Shown here piece by piece: positions 53,188-62,346 of a stretch of DNA of 64,000 bases. Below the pieces are notes generated by a model. The model saw only the letters and a program-made list of their open reading frames with translations. It did not search any database and was not told the DNA's origin. The translations under genes were made by a program, and so were the position numbers. Where the stretch lies: assembly GCF_030160235.1 (NCBI RefSeq), contig NZ_BSNY01000049.1:1-64000 (forward strand), written 5' to 3'. The first letter of the stretch is position 1. Each line of letters opens with the position of its first letter. The DNA comes from Mesorhizobium huakuii (GTDB lineage Bacteria; Pseudomonadota; Alphaproteobacteria; Rhizobiales; Rhizobiaceae).

Positions 53188-53470
53188 ATGCTCCGGCGAC
53201 ATGTGGGTGCTCCACAGCGCGCCGGCCCGGATCAATTGACAGTATGCCGTCGATTGATCAATCATCCCCGGACACCCCATGCGAGATGCACTGCGTCAGC
53301 CGTATCCATGACGTTGAGCCCAATCGGCGCCCTGGCCAGCGGGTCGTCGCCCGCAGATTCGCGGGGCCATACCGCTGATCGCCGCGCCTATTGCCGCTGT
53401 CTCTGCCATATGCCGGCGACGCGGTGATCACCAATGTCGATTTCAGCAGACAGAAGCAGGAGATTGTTCA

Positions 53471-53881
53471 GTGCCGCTCGAACTCATCAACCCCGATGAT
53501 CTGCCAGTTCCAGAGATGTACACGCAGGTCGTCGTCGCGACGGGGTCCAAGCTGGTATTCGTCTCGGGTCAGCAGCCAGAAGACATAAACGGCAAGCTGG
53601 TCGGGCACGGTGATTTCGCGGCGCAAGCGCGCCTGGCATTCGCCAATCTCGGCCGGGCGCTCCGTGCGGCAGGCGCGCGGCCCGAGCAGGTTTGCAAGAT
53701 CACGATCTACATTGTCGATTACAGGCGCGATGAACACGTTCCGATCATCGAAGAAGCGCAGATTTCGCTGTTTGGAGATCACAAACCAGCCAATGTGGTG
53801 GTCGGGGTGGCGATAATGTCCCCAGGCTACCTCATAGAAGTCGACGCGATAGCGGTCATTGACGAGGCCATCGGAAGCTAG
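53471..53881 (+). CDS. RidA-family (YjgF/YER057c) protein
   Basis: Predicted 136-residue RidA-fold protein. The family pattern is visible: SGQQPEDINGKLVGHGDFAAQARLAFANL, a KITIYIVDYRRDEHVPIIEEA segment, and the C-terminal SPGYLIEVDAIAVID. RidA enzymes deaminate reactive enamine/imine intermediates. The conserved catalytic arginine after ITIYIVD is shifted relative to canonical RidA (CVKTTVFLSD... R), so a different substrate is possible. GTG start with AGGAGA upstream. It lies between two tRNA-Leu remnants. Confidence 0.78.
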   Translation: MPLELINPDDLPVPEMYTQVVVATGSKLVFVSGQQPEDINGKLVGHGDFAAQARLAFANLGRALRAAGARPEQVCKITIYIVDYRRDEHVPIIEEAQISLFGDHKPANVVVGVAIMSPGYLIEVDAIAVIDEAIGS

Positions 53882-53968
53882 CGTCGCCACAACTCTTTAA
53901 ATCGAACGGCTTAAATCTAACGGCTTCAGGTGGCCTGCTACCCGAAGCTCGCAGAGCGAAGGGTGATG

Positions 53969-54032
53969 AGGATGAAGGGACTCGAACCCCACACCCTCGG
54001 CACTGGAACCCAGATCCAGGGCGTCTGCCATG
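53969..54032 (-). pseudogene. 3' fragment of tRNA-Leu
   Basis: 53969-54032 matches the 3' two thirds of the tRNA-Leu at 54951-55035 closely (T-arm identical, variable arm shortened by two, anticodon arm near-identical) and then diverges abruptly in the D-arm. Such a 3' partial copy is what remains at one end of an element that recombined into a tRNA gene. Anticodon position reads TGG with a C at position 33, so it is not functional. Confidence 0.72.
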
Positions 54033-54099
54033 GCTTGGTATCGTCGCCGCTGCGAGCGACTGCCGCGAACGGCATCCATGCGAATGGGTGACAGAATTT

Positions 54100-54801
54100 T
54101 CAGCTAAGCTTTCTGCGAAGCAGGCTGAAATCGACAAGGCGCAGAAGTCTTGTCTTGTCGGTCACAAGCTTGTCGAACGCCGCGTCAAAATCATCTCCGA
54201 TTGCTTGCCACTCGCCCTTCAACTCGCGAACGCGTCGGGCGCGCAGCCAGTTCTTTATCTTCGCGCCAATCCCGATGGGTTTCAGAATGATGCCACAGCC
54301 GTAATCGGCATCGACGGTGAAATAGTCGAGATCCGGATTGCCCAGCACGAAATCGATGTATGCTTTGTAGGTCACGCCGCACCACTCGCCGTCGAAAAAG
54401 GAGGGATTGGCTGCAGCCCGGTGAGGGGGCAGGCAGTCATGTACCACCACCGCACCGCCAGGCGAGACCATGCGGAAAGCTTCCCTGATATCTCGCGCAG
54501 AGCATTCGTATGTGTGATGCGGATCAACGAACACAAGGTCGAACGTCTGTCCCTTCAGGCGCGCGTCCTTGAGACATGCCGCGATATCGTCGTCGGCGGA
54601 GGAGAAATCGACAGGGAGGCCATCGAGCGGCAGCTCTGTCGTCCGATACACCAGGCGCATGCAGGGCTGAAAACCCAATTGCCGTGCTTCCGCGTATCTG
54701 AAGCCAGTGGTGCTCGTGTTGATTTCAAGGTAGCTCGTGAGCCCGAAGCGAACCGAGAGCAACCCACAGATGTGCGCCTTGTTCCAGTAATCAAGCGTCA
54801 T
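54100..54801 (-). CDS. Class I SAM-dependent methyltransferase
   Basis: Predicted 233-residue methyltransferase of the Methyltransf_24 type. SYLEINTSTTGFRYAEA near the N-terminus occupies the motif I position with a changed glycine pattern; FDLVFVDPHHTYECSARDI and SPGGAVVVHDCLPP are motifs IV-VI. Substrate unknown; relatives act on polysaccharides or lipids. ATG 54801 is used. Lies between the tRNA-Leu fragment and intact tRNA-Leu. Confidence 0.7.
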   Translation of the reverse strand: MTLDYWNKAHICGLLSVRFGLTSYLEINTSTTGFRYAEARQLGFQPCMRLVYRTTELPLDGLPVDFSSADDDIAACLKDARLKGQTFDLVFVDPHHTYECSARDIREAFRMVSPGGAVVVHDCLPPHRAAANPSFFDGEWCGVTYKAYIDFVLGNPDLDYFTVDADYGCGIILKPIGIGAKIKNWLRARRVRELKGEWQAIGDDFDAAFDKLVTDKTRLLRLVDFSLLRRKLS

Positions 54802-54950
54802 ATGACCCCGCCGTTTCTTGGCGAATGGGTTGATCCCATTGCCGGCTATTCTCAGCGATCAATCAGTAGGATTCTCGACGGGCGCATGGCCGCGCGGAGG
54901 AAAGACAGTGTCAGGATCAGGAAGAGGCAGAATAAAACAGCCAAGGTCGG

Positions 54951-55035
54951 TGGTGCGGATGAAGGGACTCGAACCCCCACGCCTTTCGGCACTGGAACCT
55001 AAATCCAGGGCGTCTACCAGTTCCGCCACATCCGC
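54951..55035 (-). tRNA. tRNA-Leu (TAG)
   Basis: 85 bases including encoded CCA. Acceptor GCGGATG pairs with CATCCGC, anticodon stem CTGGA/TCCAG with loop TTTAGGT, a long variable arm (class II) and T-loop TTCGAGT. The 3' end faces the region with its two decayed copies. Confidence 0.97.
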
Positions 55036-55393
55036 ATTGTCCGGCAATCCCATGTAGCCATCATTCTGTCAATGTCGGAGACAAGATGTCGGGTCAGGGC
55101 CGAAATGTTGGTTATTCGCCTAAACGCGAAGATGGTTGAAAATTGGGCTCGCCTGTGACAAAAGGCGTGTCGAATGTGACGGGACGCGACGATCCGCTTC
55201 TACAGAATGTGAAAAGAAGTAGGAAAAACAAGAACTTATTCACATTTTGGAACGCAGTTTGGGAGAGTTTGAGCCGTAATTTCGGTCAAATCGCCAGGTT
55301 CCGTACCAAAAGCCATTCCCGGCAAGATTATACCGGCAGGCTGTAAACGGCAGAGGCCGTGGCAGTCTCATTGGTGAAAACAAAGGTTTTACG
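55036..55393. other. Gap between tRNA-Leu and trigger factor gene
   Basis: 358 bases without a convincing gene. On the minus strand TTGACA (55072-55067) lies 32 bases before the tRNA-Leu 5' end and is probably its -35 box, with a weak -10. No recognisable tig promoter was found. Confidence 0.4.
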
Positions 55394-56878
55394 ATGCAGG
55401 TCACCGAAACGCTCAACTCCGGTCTCAAGCGCGAGATCAAGATCACCGTGCCGGCCGGTGACATGGAAGCCAAGCTGATGGCGCGGCTGTCGGACGCTCG
55501 CAACAAGGTTCGCATCAACGGCTTCCGGCCGGGCAAGGTGCCGGTGCAGCACCTGCGCAAGGTCTATGGCAAGTCGTTCATGGCCGAAGTGGTCAACGAG
55601 ATCCTCAACGATTCGACCCGCTCGATCATCACGGGCCGCGGCGAAAAGGCCGCCATGCAGCCCGAGGTCATCATGACCGAGGACGAGAAGGAAGCCGAGA
55701 AGATCCTGGCCGGCGGCACCGACTTCGAGTTCCGCCTCAACTACGAGGTCATCCCGGCGATCGAGATCAAGGATTTCTCCGACATCAAGGTGACGCGTCA
55801 GGTGTTCGACGTGCCGGACGCCGAGATCGACGACCAGGTCAAGCGCGTTGCCGAATCCGCACGCAGCTATGAGCCGAAGACCGGCAAGGCCGCCGAAGGC
55901 GACCGCGTCAGCATCGACTATGTCGGCAAGATCGACGGCGAGGCCTTTGCCGGCGGCGCCGGCACCGACCAGCCGCTGGTGCTGGGCTCCAAGGAGTTCA
56001 TTCCGGGCTTCGAGGACCAGCTTATCGGCACCAAGGCCGGTGACGAAAAGCAGGTCACCGTGACCTTCCCGGAAAATTACCAGGCGGCCCATCTGGCCGG
56101 CAAGGAAGCCACCTTCGACGTCACCGTCAAGGAAGTGTCGAAGCCGGGCGAACTGGAGATCAACGACGAGACCGCCAAGAACCTTGGCCTGGAATCGCTG
56201 GAGCGCCTGCGTGAGATCGTGCGCGGCCAGATCGAGAACCAGTTCGGCTCGATGACGCGCCAGAAGGTCAAGCGCCAGCTGCTCGACCAGCTAGATGCCG
56301 CCTATTCGTTCGAGGCACCGTCGAAGCTCATTGATGCCGAGTTCAACAACATCTGGGCCCAGGTCACCCGCGACCTGGAAGCCGCCGGCCGCACCTTCGC
56401 CGACGAAGAGACGACCGAGGAAGAAGCTCGCGCCGAATATCTGCGCCTTGCCGAACGCCGCGTGCGCCTCGGCCTGGTGCTGGCCGAGATCGGCGAGAAG
56501 GCCGGTGTCACCGTATCGGACGAGGAATTGCAGCGCGGTCTGTTCGAGCAGGTTCGCCGCTTTCCGGCCAACCAGCAGCAGGAAGCTTTCGAGTTCTACC
56601 GCAGCAATCCCGAGGCGCTCAATGCGCTGCGCGCGCCGATGTTCGAGGAGAAGGTGGTCGATCACCTGCTCGGCCTGATCTCGGTCACCGACGTCAAGGT
56701 CAGCAAGGAAGAACTGATGGCCGACGACGAGGACGCGGAAACCACGACCAAGGCGAAGCCCGCGAAGAAGGTCGCTGCCAAGAAGGCTGAAGCCAAGGCG
56801 AGCGAGGCAGGCGACGAGGCCGAAGAGCCGAAGAAGAAGGCCGCGCCGAAGAAAAAAGCCGCCAAGGACGCAGAATAA
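55394..56878 (+). CDS. tig: Trigger factor
   Basis: Predicted 494-residue ribosome-associated chaperone and prolyl isomerase. The N-terminal ribosome-binding loop [10 protein letters not shown] is intact; the FKBP domain spans about 160-245 ([34 protein letters not shown]); the C-terminal helical chaperone domain follows. The last 45 residues are a Lys/Ala-rich tail ([15 protein letters not shown]) beyond the E. coli length of 432. Confidence 0.97.
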   Translation: MQVTETLNSGLKREIKITVPAGDMEAKLMARLSDARNKVRINGFRPGKVPVQHLRKVYGKSFMAEVVNEILNDSTRSIITGRGEKAAMQPEVIMTEDEKEAEKILAGGTDFEFRLNYEVIPAIEIKDFSDIKVTRQVFDVPDAEIDDQVKRVAESARSYEPKTGKAAEGDRVSIDYVGKIDGEAFAGGAGTDQPLVLGSKEFIPGFEDQLIGTKAGDEKQVTVTFPENYQAAHLAGKEATFDVTVKEVSKPGELEINDETAKNLGLESLERLREIVRGQIENQFGSMTRQKVKRQLLDQLDAAYSFEAPSKLIDAEFNNIWAQVTRDLEAAGRTFADEETTEEEARAEYLRLAERRVRLGLVLAEIGEKAGVTVSDEELQRGLFEQVRRFPANQQQEAFEFYRSNPEALNALRAPMFEEKVVDHLLGLISVTDVKVSKEELMADDEDAETTTKAKPAKKVAAKKAEAKASEAGDEAEEPKKKAAPKKKAAKDAE

Positions 56879-56904
56879 GTTCCCGAGCTTAAATGGAATC
56901 GACG

Positions 56905-56930
56905 AAGGCCGCCCTCGAGGCGGCCTTTTT
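56905..56930 (+). terminator. Rho-independent terminator after tig
   Basis: AAGGCCGCC and GGCGGCCTT form a 9-bp stem around a short loop containing CTCGA, followed by TTT, 27 bases after the stop. Confidence 0.85.
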
Positions 56931-57043
56931 CGTTGCGAAACTGCAACAGCCGATTCGCTTTGCGGGAAGCGGCACTTGGCGATACCTGGCGTTGATCATT
57001 ATCTGCGCTGCTGCTGCAAACCGTGTGGTTCCTGGAGGGGGCG

Positions 57044-57568
57044 TTGAGCCTATTCTTCGAAACGGGGCGCGCCGTCGCCCTGGCGCTCGTTCTGGCCTTT
57101 GCCTGTGATCTCGCCCAAGCCGACGCGCTTGCGGGCGAGTGGCGCTTCGGCACGGACGACGACGGCCTTGTTACCGCTTCGCTTCATGGCACCAACAAGC
57201 TGATCACGGGCGGCGGCGCCTTGAGCTACAGCCCGGTGCTGACCATTGCCTGCCGGGCCGACGGCGAACCGCGCTGGACCGAATGGCTGCAGTTGAATGA
57301 CGGGGTTTCGGCCAGCCGCAAGATCACCATGTCGGTCACCGTCGACGGCGGCGGCAAGTTCGACGAGAGCTGGTCGGTCGGGTCACGCGGGCGAATGCTG
57401 GTGCGCGACGGCGCCGACGGCATCAAGCGCCTTGTTCCCGCAAGCCGCCTGTCGCTTTCCTGGCGGTTCGGCTTGTTGTCAGGCCGCGGCCAGGCGGATT
57501 TCGACCTTGCGGGCCTCGAAGAGGCGGTCGAGCAGATCGCCGGAAGCTGCCGGACCGATCCGCCTTGA
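57044..57568 (+). CDS. Secreted hypothetical protein
   Basis: Predicted 174-residue exported protein with signal peptide (FFETGRAVALALVLAFACDLAQA) and a beta-rich domain (LSYSPVLTIACRADGEPRWTEWL, SASRKITMSVTVDGGGKFDE). The strand pattern recalls VasI-like secretion-associated proteins, but the match is weak. A TTG at 57044 is chosen as start because GGAGGGGG lies directly upstream; a GTG at 57023 is in frame. Confidence 0.55.
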   Translation: MSLFFETGRAVALALVLAFACDLAQADALAGEWRFGTDDDGLVTASLHGTNKLITGGGALSYSPVLTIACRADGEPRWTEWLQLNDGVSASRKITMSVTVDGGGKFDESWSVGSRGRMLVRDGADGIKRLVPASRLSLSWRFGLLSGRGQADFDLAGLEEAVEQIAGSCRTDPP

Positions 57569-57720
57569 GCGCGCCCGGGTTCTAAACCTCCGCAATGCTT
57601 GGCTTTTTCTATCCTTCGCCTGGATTCCATGGTATGTAAGTACCGCAATTCCACTGGGCAGAGATATTTTGCCCGGGCGCGATCGTCCGAGGCATGAATG
57701 GCGGTCAGGGAGGAAATGCC

Positions 57721-58101
57721 ATGCGCGCTATAGCGTTTTTCGCCGCTGTCTCCGTTACGATCTTCATCACGCATCCGTCGCAGGCACAGGATGCCGCGGC
57801 TGGTGAGAAGGTCTTCACCAAATGCCAAGTCTGCCACATCGTAAACGAGGACAAGAACAAGATCGGTCCATCGCTGCACGGCGTCATCGGCCGCACGGCC
57901 GGTACGCATCCGGATTTTAAATATTCCGATGCCATGATCGCGGCCGGCAAATCCGGCGTCAAATGGGACGAGCCAACGCTGACGACCTACCTTCACGATC
58001 CCAAGGCCATGGTCAAAGGCACCAAGATGACGTTTCCCGGCCTCAAGAACGATGCAGACGTGGCCAACGTCATTGCCTATCTGAAAACCTTCTCCAAGTG
58101 A
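57721..58101 (+). CDS. Periplasmic class I cytochrome c
   Basis: Predicted 126-residue c-type cytochrome. Signal peptide to SQAQ, then heme attachment CQVCH and the distal methionine in GTKMTFPG, with the fold framed by AAGEKVFTKC and NVIAYLKTFSK. It resembles cytochrome c550/c2 and could donate electrons to the oxidase genes nearby. Two heme ligands are intact. It lies 105 bases before ctaB. Confidence 0.93.
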   Translation: MRAIAFFAAVSVTIFITHPSQAQDAAAGEKVFTKCQVCHIVNEDKNKIGPSLHGVIGRTAGTHPDFKYSDAMIAAGKSGVKWDEPTLTTYLHDPKAMVKGTKMTFPGLKNDADVANVIAYLKTFSK

Positions 58102-58206
58102 CCTGGCTCCTCCGCCATCCGTCCAACGTCCTGTTCTACCGTGACCCTATCCGGATCAAAGGACAGTGTGGCCCAGCTTGCCTGATACCAACGGTGGTCG
58201 TCCGAG

Positions 58207-59142
58207 ATGTCGACTAGGGAAAGCCGCCTCAAGGATACCGCCATCCGCCTCTCGGAAGCGACGGCGGCCGATTTCTTCGCGCTTTTGAAGCCGCGGGTCA
58301 TGGCGCTTGCCGTATTCACCGCGTTCGTCGGCCTGGTGGTGGCGCCTGGCGCGATGAATCCCGTCATCGCCGTGATCGCAATCGGTGCGATTGCGATCGG
58401 AGCGGGCGCGGCCGGGGCCCTCAACATGTGGTACGACGCCGACATCGACGCGCTGATGTCGCGCACATCAAAGCGGCCGATTCCGTCGGGCCGCGTCACG
58501 CCGGGCGAAGCTCTCGGCTTCGGCCTTGTGCTTTCCGCGCTCTCGGTCATGACACTCGGCGTATTGGTAGGCTGGCTTGCCGCATCGCTGCTGGCCTTCA
58601 CAATCTTCTTCTACATCGTCATCTACACGATGTGGCTGAAGCGCTCGACGCCGCAGAACATCGTCATCGGCGGCGCGGCTGGTGCCCTTCCTCCTGTCAT
58701 TGGCTGGGCCGCCGCGACTGGCGCCGTCGGCGTTGAAAGCCTCATCCTGTTTCTGATCATCTTTCTGTGGACGCCGCCGCATTTCTGGGCGCTGGCGCTG
58801 TTCAAGGTTGGCGACTACGCCGCCGCCGGCATTCCGATGATGCCGAATGTGGCCGGCCCTGCTTCGACGCGTAGGCAGATCCTTGCCTATGCTTTGCTCC
58901 TGGCGCCGGTCGGCGTGCTGCCTTGGCTCTTCGGATTCGCCAGCGGCTACTACGGAATCGCCTCGGCCGCATTGGGCGCCGGTTTCATCTGGCATTCCTG
59001 GAAGGTTCTGGCCGCTTCCGAAACGGAGCTGAAACCCGCCAAGGCGCTGTTTGCCTATTCGATCCTCTATCTTTTCGCGATCTTCGCCGCGCTGCTTGCC
59101 GACACCATTGCCATGCGCGCGCTGATCCCAACCGGGGTTTGA
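58207..59142 (+). CDS. ctaB: Protoheme IX farnesyltransferase (heme O synthase)
   Basis: Predicted 311-residue UbiA-family prenyltransferase adding the farnesyl group to heme B for heme-copper oxidases. The first Asp-rich motif [23 protein letters not shown] is canonical; nine helices are evident, and the second motif lies in the [20 protein letters not shown] loop. Fits the cytochrome oxidase operon on the opposite strand further right. Confidence 0.95.
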   Translation: MSTRESRLKDTAIRLSEATAADFFALLKPRVMALAVFTAFVGLVVAPGAMNPVIAVIAIGAIAIGAGAAGALNMWYDADIDALMSRTSKRPIPSGRVTPGEALGFGLVLSALSVMTLGVLVGWLAASLLAFTIFFYIVIYTMWLKRSTPQNIVIGGAAGALPPVIGWAAATGAVGVESLILFLIIFLWTPPHFWALALFKVGDYAAAGIPMMPNVAGPASTRRQILAYALLLAPVGVLPWLFGFASGYYGIASAALGAGFIWHSWKVLAASETELKPAKALFAYSILYLFAIFAALLADTIAMRALIPTGV

Positions 59143-59211
59143 GCGCAGATCGCCATCCGCGAGCCGCTCTGGCGGGTCGGCAAGTGCCGTAGCGAAGACG
59201 CTGCAGTGCTG

Positions 59212-59292
59212 TCACGAGGGCAGCGCACAGAATCCCAGCAACAGCAGAATGATTATGCCAAGGCCGAGTATGAGAAGCGTCCTTGCGTCCAT
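59212..59292 (-). CDS. Possible 26-residue membrane peptide
   Basis: An ATG at 59292 opens a 26-residue, almost wholly hydrophobic frame (RTLLILGLGIIILLLLGF). The 480-base gap between ctaB and the DUF2189 gene holds nothing else convincing. The ribosome binding site is weak and the frame is very short, so chance is likely; small oxidase-associated peptides are known, which keeps it worth noting. Confidence 0.25.
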   Translation of the reverse strand: MDARTLLILGLGIIILLLLGFCALPS

Positions 59293-59624
59293 GACCTTCG
59301 CCTTCGACCCAGTGCATGGTCCTGAAGATCGGGATCGGCTCTGCTTCGCCGATTTCCGGCTCGCAAAGGACCATGCGCCAATCCAAGTGGTCCAGCATCA
59401 TTGCGTGCCCAAAACGGACACGTAGCGCGGCATGAGCATATCGAAGAAGGGCCTCCGGAGCCAGCGGTGCAACTCGGGGGCCTGTCCGTGCCGACAACGG
59501 GCGACAAGCCTCTCACAAGAGAGTATATTGGCAGCGGTGCAGGTCGCGGTTTTGCGTGGCCAGTCCCGCAGACGGCAGCACCGCTAAATCGCGACCTTTC
59601 CGGACCCGGTCTGGAGGAACGGTC

Positions 59625-60437
59625 ATGGCAAGCTTTCATGTGATAGCAGGCGCCAGCGAGACGCTGGAACATACCAAAATTCGAAAAATCGCTGTTTCCG
59701 ACCTTTTTGACGCGCTCAAGCGGGGCGTCGATGATTTCATGGTCAAACCGTCGCATATCATCTTTCTCTGCCTGATCTATCCACTCGTGGGCGTCGTGCT
59801 CGCCGCCTGGACTTCAGGCGCCAATGCTTTGCCGTTGTTGTTTCCGCTGGTTTCCGGTTTTGCGCTGGTTGGCCCATTCGCGGCGATTGGACTCTATGAA
59901 ATCAGCCGTAGACGGGAAGCCGGACTCGACACCTCCTGGAGGCACGCTTTCGAGGTCAGGAATTCTCCAGCGCTGCCGGCCATCGCCGCGGTAGGGATCA
60001 TGCTGTTCGCAATCTTCATCACGTGGCTTTTGACGGCGAAGATGTTCTACGAGTATCTTTTCGGCCCGGCTCCGCCGGAATCGATATCCAGCTTCATCAA
60101 CGCGATATTTGCCACCGGACGCGGCTGGACGCTGATCATACTGGGGCACGCCATCGGCTTTGTCTTTGCCGTGGTGGTGTTGTGCACGACGGTCGTCGCT
60201 TTCCCATTGTTGCTCGACCGCGATGTCGGCGCCTATGAAGCGATCCACACCTCGGTGCGCGTGGTCCTGGCGAACCCCATCGTGATGGCTGTCTGGGGGC
60301 TGATCGTCGCCGCCGGGCTGATCATCGGCTCGCTGCCGGTGTTCGTCGGGCTCGCCGTCGTGTTGCCGATCCTTGGCCACGCCACCTGGCATGTCTACCG
60401 CAAGGTTGTCGAGCCGCCAGCCAGACCGGCGCGCTGA
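59625..60437 (+). CDS. DUF2189-domain membrane protein
   Basis: Predicted 270-residue polytopic membrane protein of the DUF2189 type, with six helices, beginning RKIAVSDLFDALKRGVDDFMVKPSHIIFLCLIYP and containing FPLVSGFALVGPFAAIGLYEISRRRE. GGAGG precedes the ATG at 59625. Such proteins are often near cytochrome oxidase genes; function unknown. Confidence 0.82.
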   Translation: MASFHVIAGASETLEHTKIRKIAVSDLFDALKRGVDDFMVKPSHIIFLCLIYPLVGVVLAAWTSGANALPLLFPLVSGFALVGPFAAIGLYEISRRREAGLDTSWRHAFEVRNSPALPAIAAVGIMLFAIFITWLLTAKMFYEYLFGPAPPESISSFINAIFATGRGWTLIILGHAIGFVFAVVVLCTTVVAFPLLLDRDVGAYEAIHTSVRVVLANPIVMAVWGLIVAAGLIIGSLPVFVGLAVVLPILGHATWHVYRKVVEPPARPAR

Positions 60438-60462
60438 GGACGTCTGCCTCACCGCACCGGCC

Positions 60463-60560
60463 AGAGCATTTTACCGTTTCACGGAAACGGCAAAATGCTC
60501 TATCTCTTTGTTTTAACGCAATCCGGACGGAAAACCGATCACACTTTTCCTGGAATTGCT
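60463..60560. repeat. Dispersed rhizobial intergenic repeat, copy B
   Basis: Begins with a hairpin: AGAGCATTTT with AAAATGCTCT (60463-60472, 60492-60501), enclosing CCGTTTC/GAAACGG. It continues to ACACTTTTCCTGGAATTGCT. The second half is shared with the element at 11849-11917. Elements of this kind are common between rhizobial genes. Fills the gap after the DUF2189 gene. Confidence 0.62.
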
Positions 60561-60591
60561 CAGGGTGCCGGAGCGGGTTTGATCGAAGCCG

Positions 60592-61065
60592 TCAGTAAGC
60601 CCGGTGACTGAAGCGGGCGCGGTATGCGCCCATCGTCAGGTTGCGGAAATCCTCGCCGCTGACATGCACGAGCGTTCTGTGGTCGCCGCCTTCGAAGTAA
60701 ATGTCGGCGGCATCACCAAGGCTTTCGTCGACAATCACCGGCACATCGTAAGGTGCGCCGATCGGCGGGATGGCGCCGGTGTCGCAATCGGCGAAGAGCG
60801 AGGTCACCTCGTCTTCGGAGGCTAGTCCGAGACGCTTGTCCATGACGCTCTGCAATGTGCCGAGCTCGATCCTGTGGGTGCTGGGAACCACGGCCAGCGC
60901 ATAGCCGAGTTCGTGGTGAACAACGACCGATTTGGCCACTATGCTGCCGGGTACATGCGCCGCAATGGCGGACTGTCTGCTGGTGGACGTGCGATGGTGG
61001 GCGACTGTGTCGTATGAAACTCCCTTCTCGTCGATAAAGTCCTTCAGTCTGGTTGCGATCGTCAT
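60592..61065 (-). CDS. YbaK/ProX-family aminoacyl-tRNA deacylase
   Basis: Predicted 157-residue single-domain editing-type protein. Conserved blocks: IVAKSVVVHHELGYALAVVPSTHRIEL, GAIPPIGAPYDVPVIVDESL and YFEGGDHRTLVHVSGEDF, which form the YbaK/ProRS-INS fold. Members remove wrongly attached amino acids from tRNA in trans. The lysine in AKSVV matches the catalytic lysine position of the family. Confidence 0.82.
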   Translation of the reverse strand: MTIATRLKDFIDEKGVSYDTVAHHRTSTSRQSAIAAHVPGSIVAKSVVVHHELGYALAVVPSTHRIELGTLQSVMDKRLGLASEDEVTSLFADCDTGAIPPIGAPYDVPVIVDESLGDAADIYFEGGDHRTLVHVSGEDFRNLTMGAYRARFSHRAY

Positions 61066-61202
61066 CTTGGCCTCCCTTTGCCGGAGTTCGCGATGCGTGG
61101 GGAAACGAGGGCAATCACTCTCCTTATGTCGTTTCCGGTACTAAATGGACAAGCTGCCGATGGTTCGAGTCGTGGCGGCAAGATCTGAATGCGGTTTGTG
61201 CG

Positions 61203-61604
61203 TCAGGGTCCGGCTCCGAAAAATGCCAGCCGGGTGAGAAGCGTGTAGTCGGCTTCAAAGACCATCATTGTCACGAACACCAGCACCAGTATCGGCGGCA
61301 GGATGATCGCATAGGCCAGCGCCAGCCGTTCCCAGGCCATATGCATGAAGACGGCGACGATCAGCCCTGCCTTGAGGATCATGAAGATCAGGATCAGCGA
61401 CCATCTGAGATAGCCGTGGAGGCCGAAATAATCGACCAGGTAGGAGCAGGTGCTGAGGATGAACAGCCACGCCCAGACCACCAGATAGAGCTTGATCGGA
61501 TGTTCCTGATGCGCGTCGGCACGGGCGACGGCCGCCGGCGCCTCATGTGCGTGACCAGCATGAAGTGTGTGTTGTCCGAGGCCGTTTGCGGTTGCTTCAG
61601 CCAT
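61203..61604 (-). CDS. Cytochrome c oxidase subunit IV family protein
   Basis: Predicted 133-residue three-helix membrane protein of the COX4_pro type. The His-rich N-terminus (LHAGHAHEAPAA) precedes helices LYLVVWAWLFILSTCSYLV, WSLILIFMILKAGLIVAVFMHM and LALAYAIILPPILVLVFVTMMVF. Last gene of the leftward oxidase operon, nine bases after the subunit III gene. Confidence 0.85.
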   Translation of the reverse strand: MAEATANGLGQHTLHAGHAHEAPAAVARADAHQEHPIKLYLVVWAWLFILSTCSYLVDYFGLHGYLRWSLILIFMILKAGLIVAVFMHMAWERLALAYAIILPPILVLVFVTMMVFEADYTLLTRLAFFGAGP

Positions 61605-61613
61605 GTCTGCCTC

Positions 61614-62333
61614 TCACCAAAGATAGAAGAAAGCGAAGATGAACACCCAGACCAGGTCGACGAAGTGCCAGTACAGCCCCATGATCTCGACGTTCTCGTA
61701 GCGGCCCGTGCGGCTGGTGAAGAAGCCGCGCCGTCCGGTGTCGTAATCTCCGCGCCAGACCTTGCGCGCCACGATGATCAGGAAGATCACACCGATCGTC
61801 ACATGGGTTCCATGGAAACCGGTGATCATGAAGAAGCACGAACCGAATTGCGCGGCACCCCAGGGATTGCCCCAGGGCCGTACCCCTTCAGTGATCAGCT
61901 TGGTCCATTCGAAGGCTTGCATGCCGACAAAGGTCGCGCCGAGCGCCGCGGTCAAAAGCATGAGGATTGCTGTCTTGCGGCGGTCGCGGCGGTAGCCGAA
62001 ATTGACCGCCATGGCCATTGTTCCGCTGCTTGAGATCAGCACGAAGGTCATGATGGCAATAAGGATCAGCGGGATCTCCGAGCCGCCGATACGCAGAGCG
62101 AAGACCTTGCTCGGATTGGGCCACGGCACGCGTGTCGAAATGCGCGCGGTCATGTAGGAGAGCAGGAAGCAACCGAAGATGAAGGTGTCGCTGAGCAGGA
62201 AGATCCACATCATGGCCTTGCCCCAGGACACGTTCTTGAACGCGCGCTGATCCGAGGACCAATCGGCGGCAATGCCTTGCCAGCCCGTGGGCCGTGGCTC
62301 CGTCTGGCCGATATTCGTCAGTGTCTCTCCCAT
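61614..62333 (-). CDS. Cytochrome c oxidase subunit III
   Basis: Predicted 239-residue heme-copper oxidase subunit III with seven hydrophobic segments. Conserved pieces: ALGATFVGMQAFEWTKLI, FFMITGFHGTHVTIGVIFL and the C-terminal GLYWHFVDLVWVFIFAFFYLW, the diagnostic WHFVDLVW. Lies 13 bases downstream of a second subunit III-like gene. Confidence 0.93.
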   Translation of the reverse strand: MGETLTNIGQTEPRPTGWQGIAADWSSDQRAFKNVSWGKAMMWIFLLSDTFIFGCFLLSYMTARISTRVPWPNPSKVFALRIGGSEIPLILIAIMTFVLISSSGTMAMAVNFGYRRDRRKTAILMLLTAALGATFVGMQAFEWTKLITEGVRPWGNPWGAAQFGSCFFMITGFHGTHVTIGVIFLIIVARKVWRGDYDTGRRGFFTSRTGRYENVEIMGLYWHFVDLVWVFIFAFFYLW

Positions 62334-62346
62334 CCGCTTGATCCCC

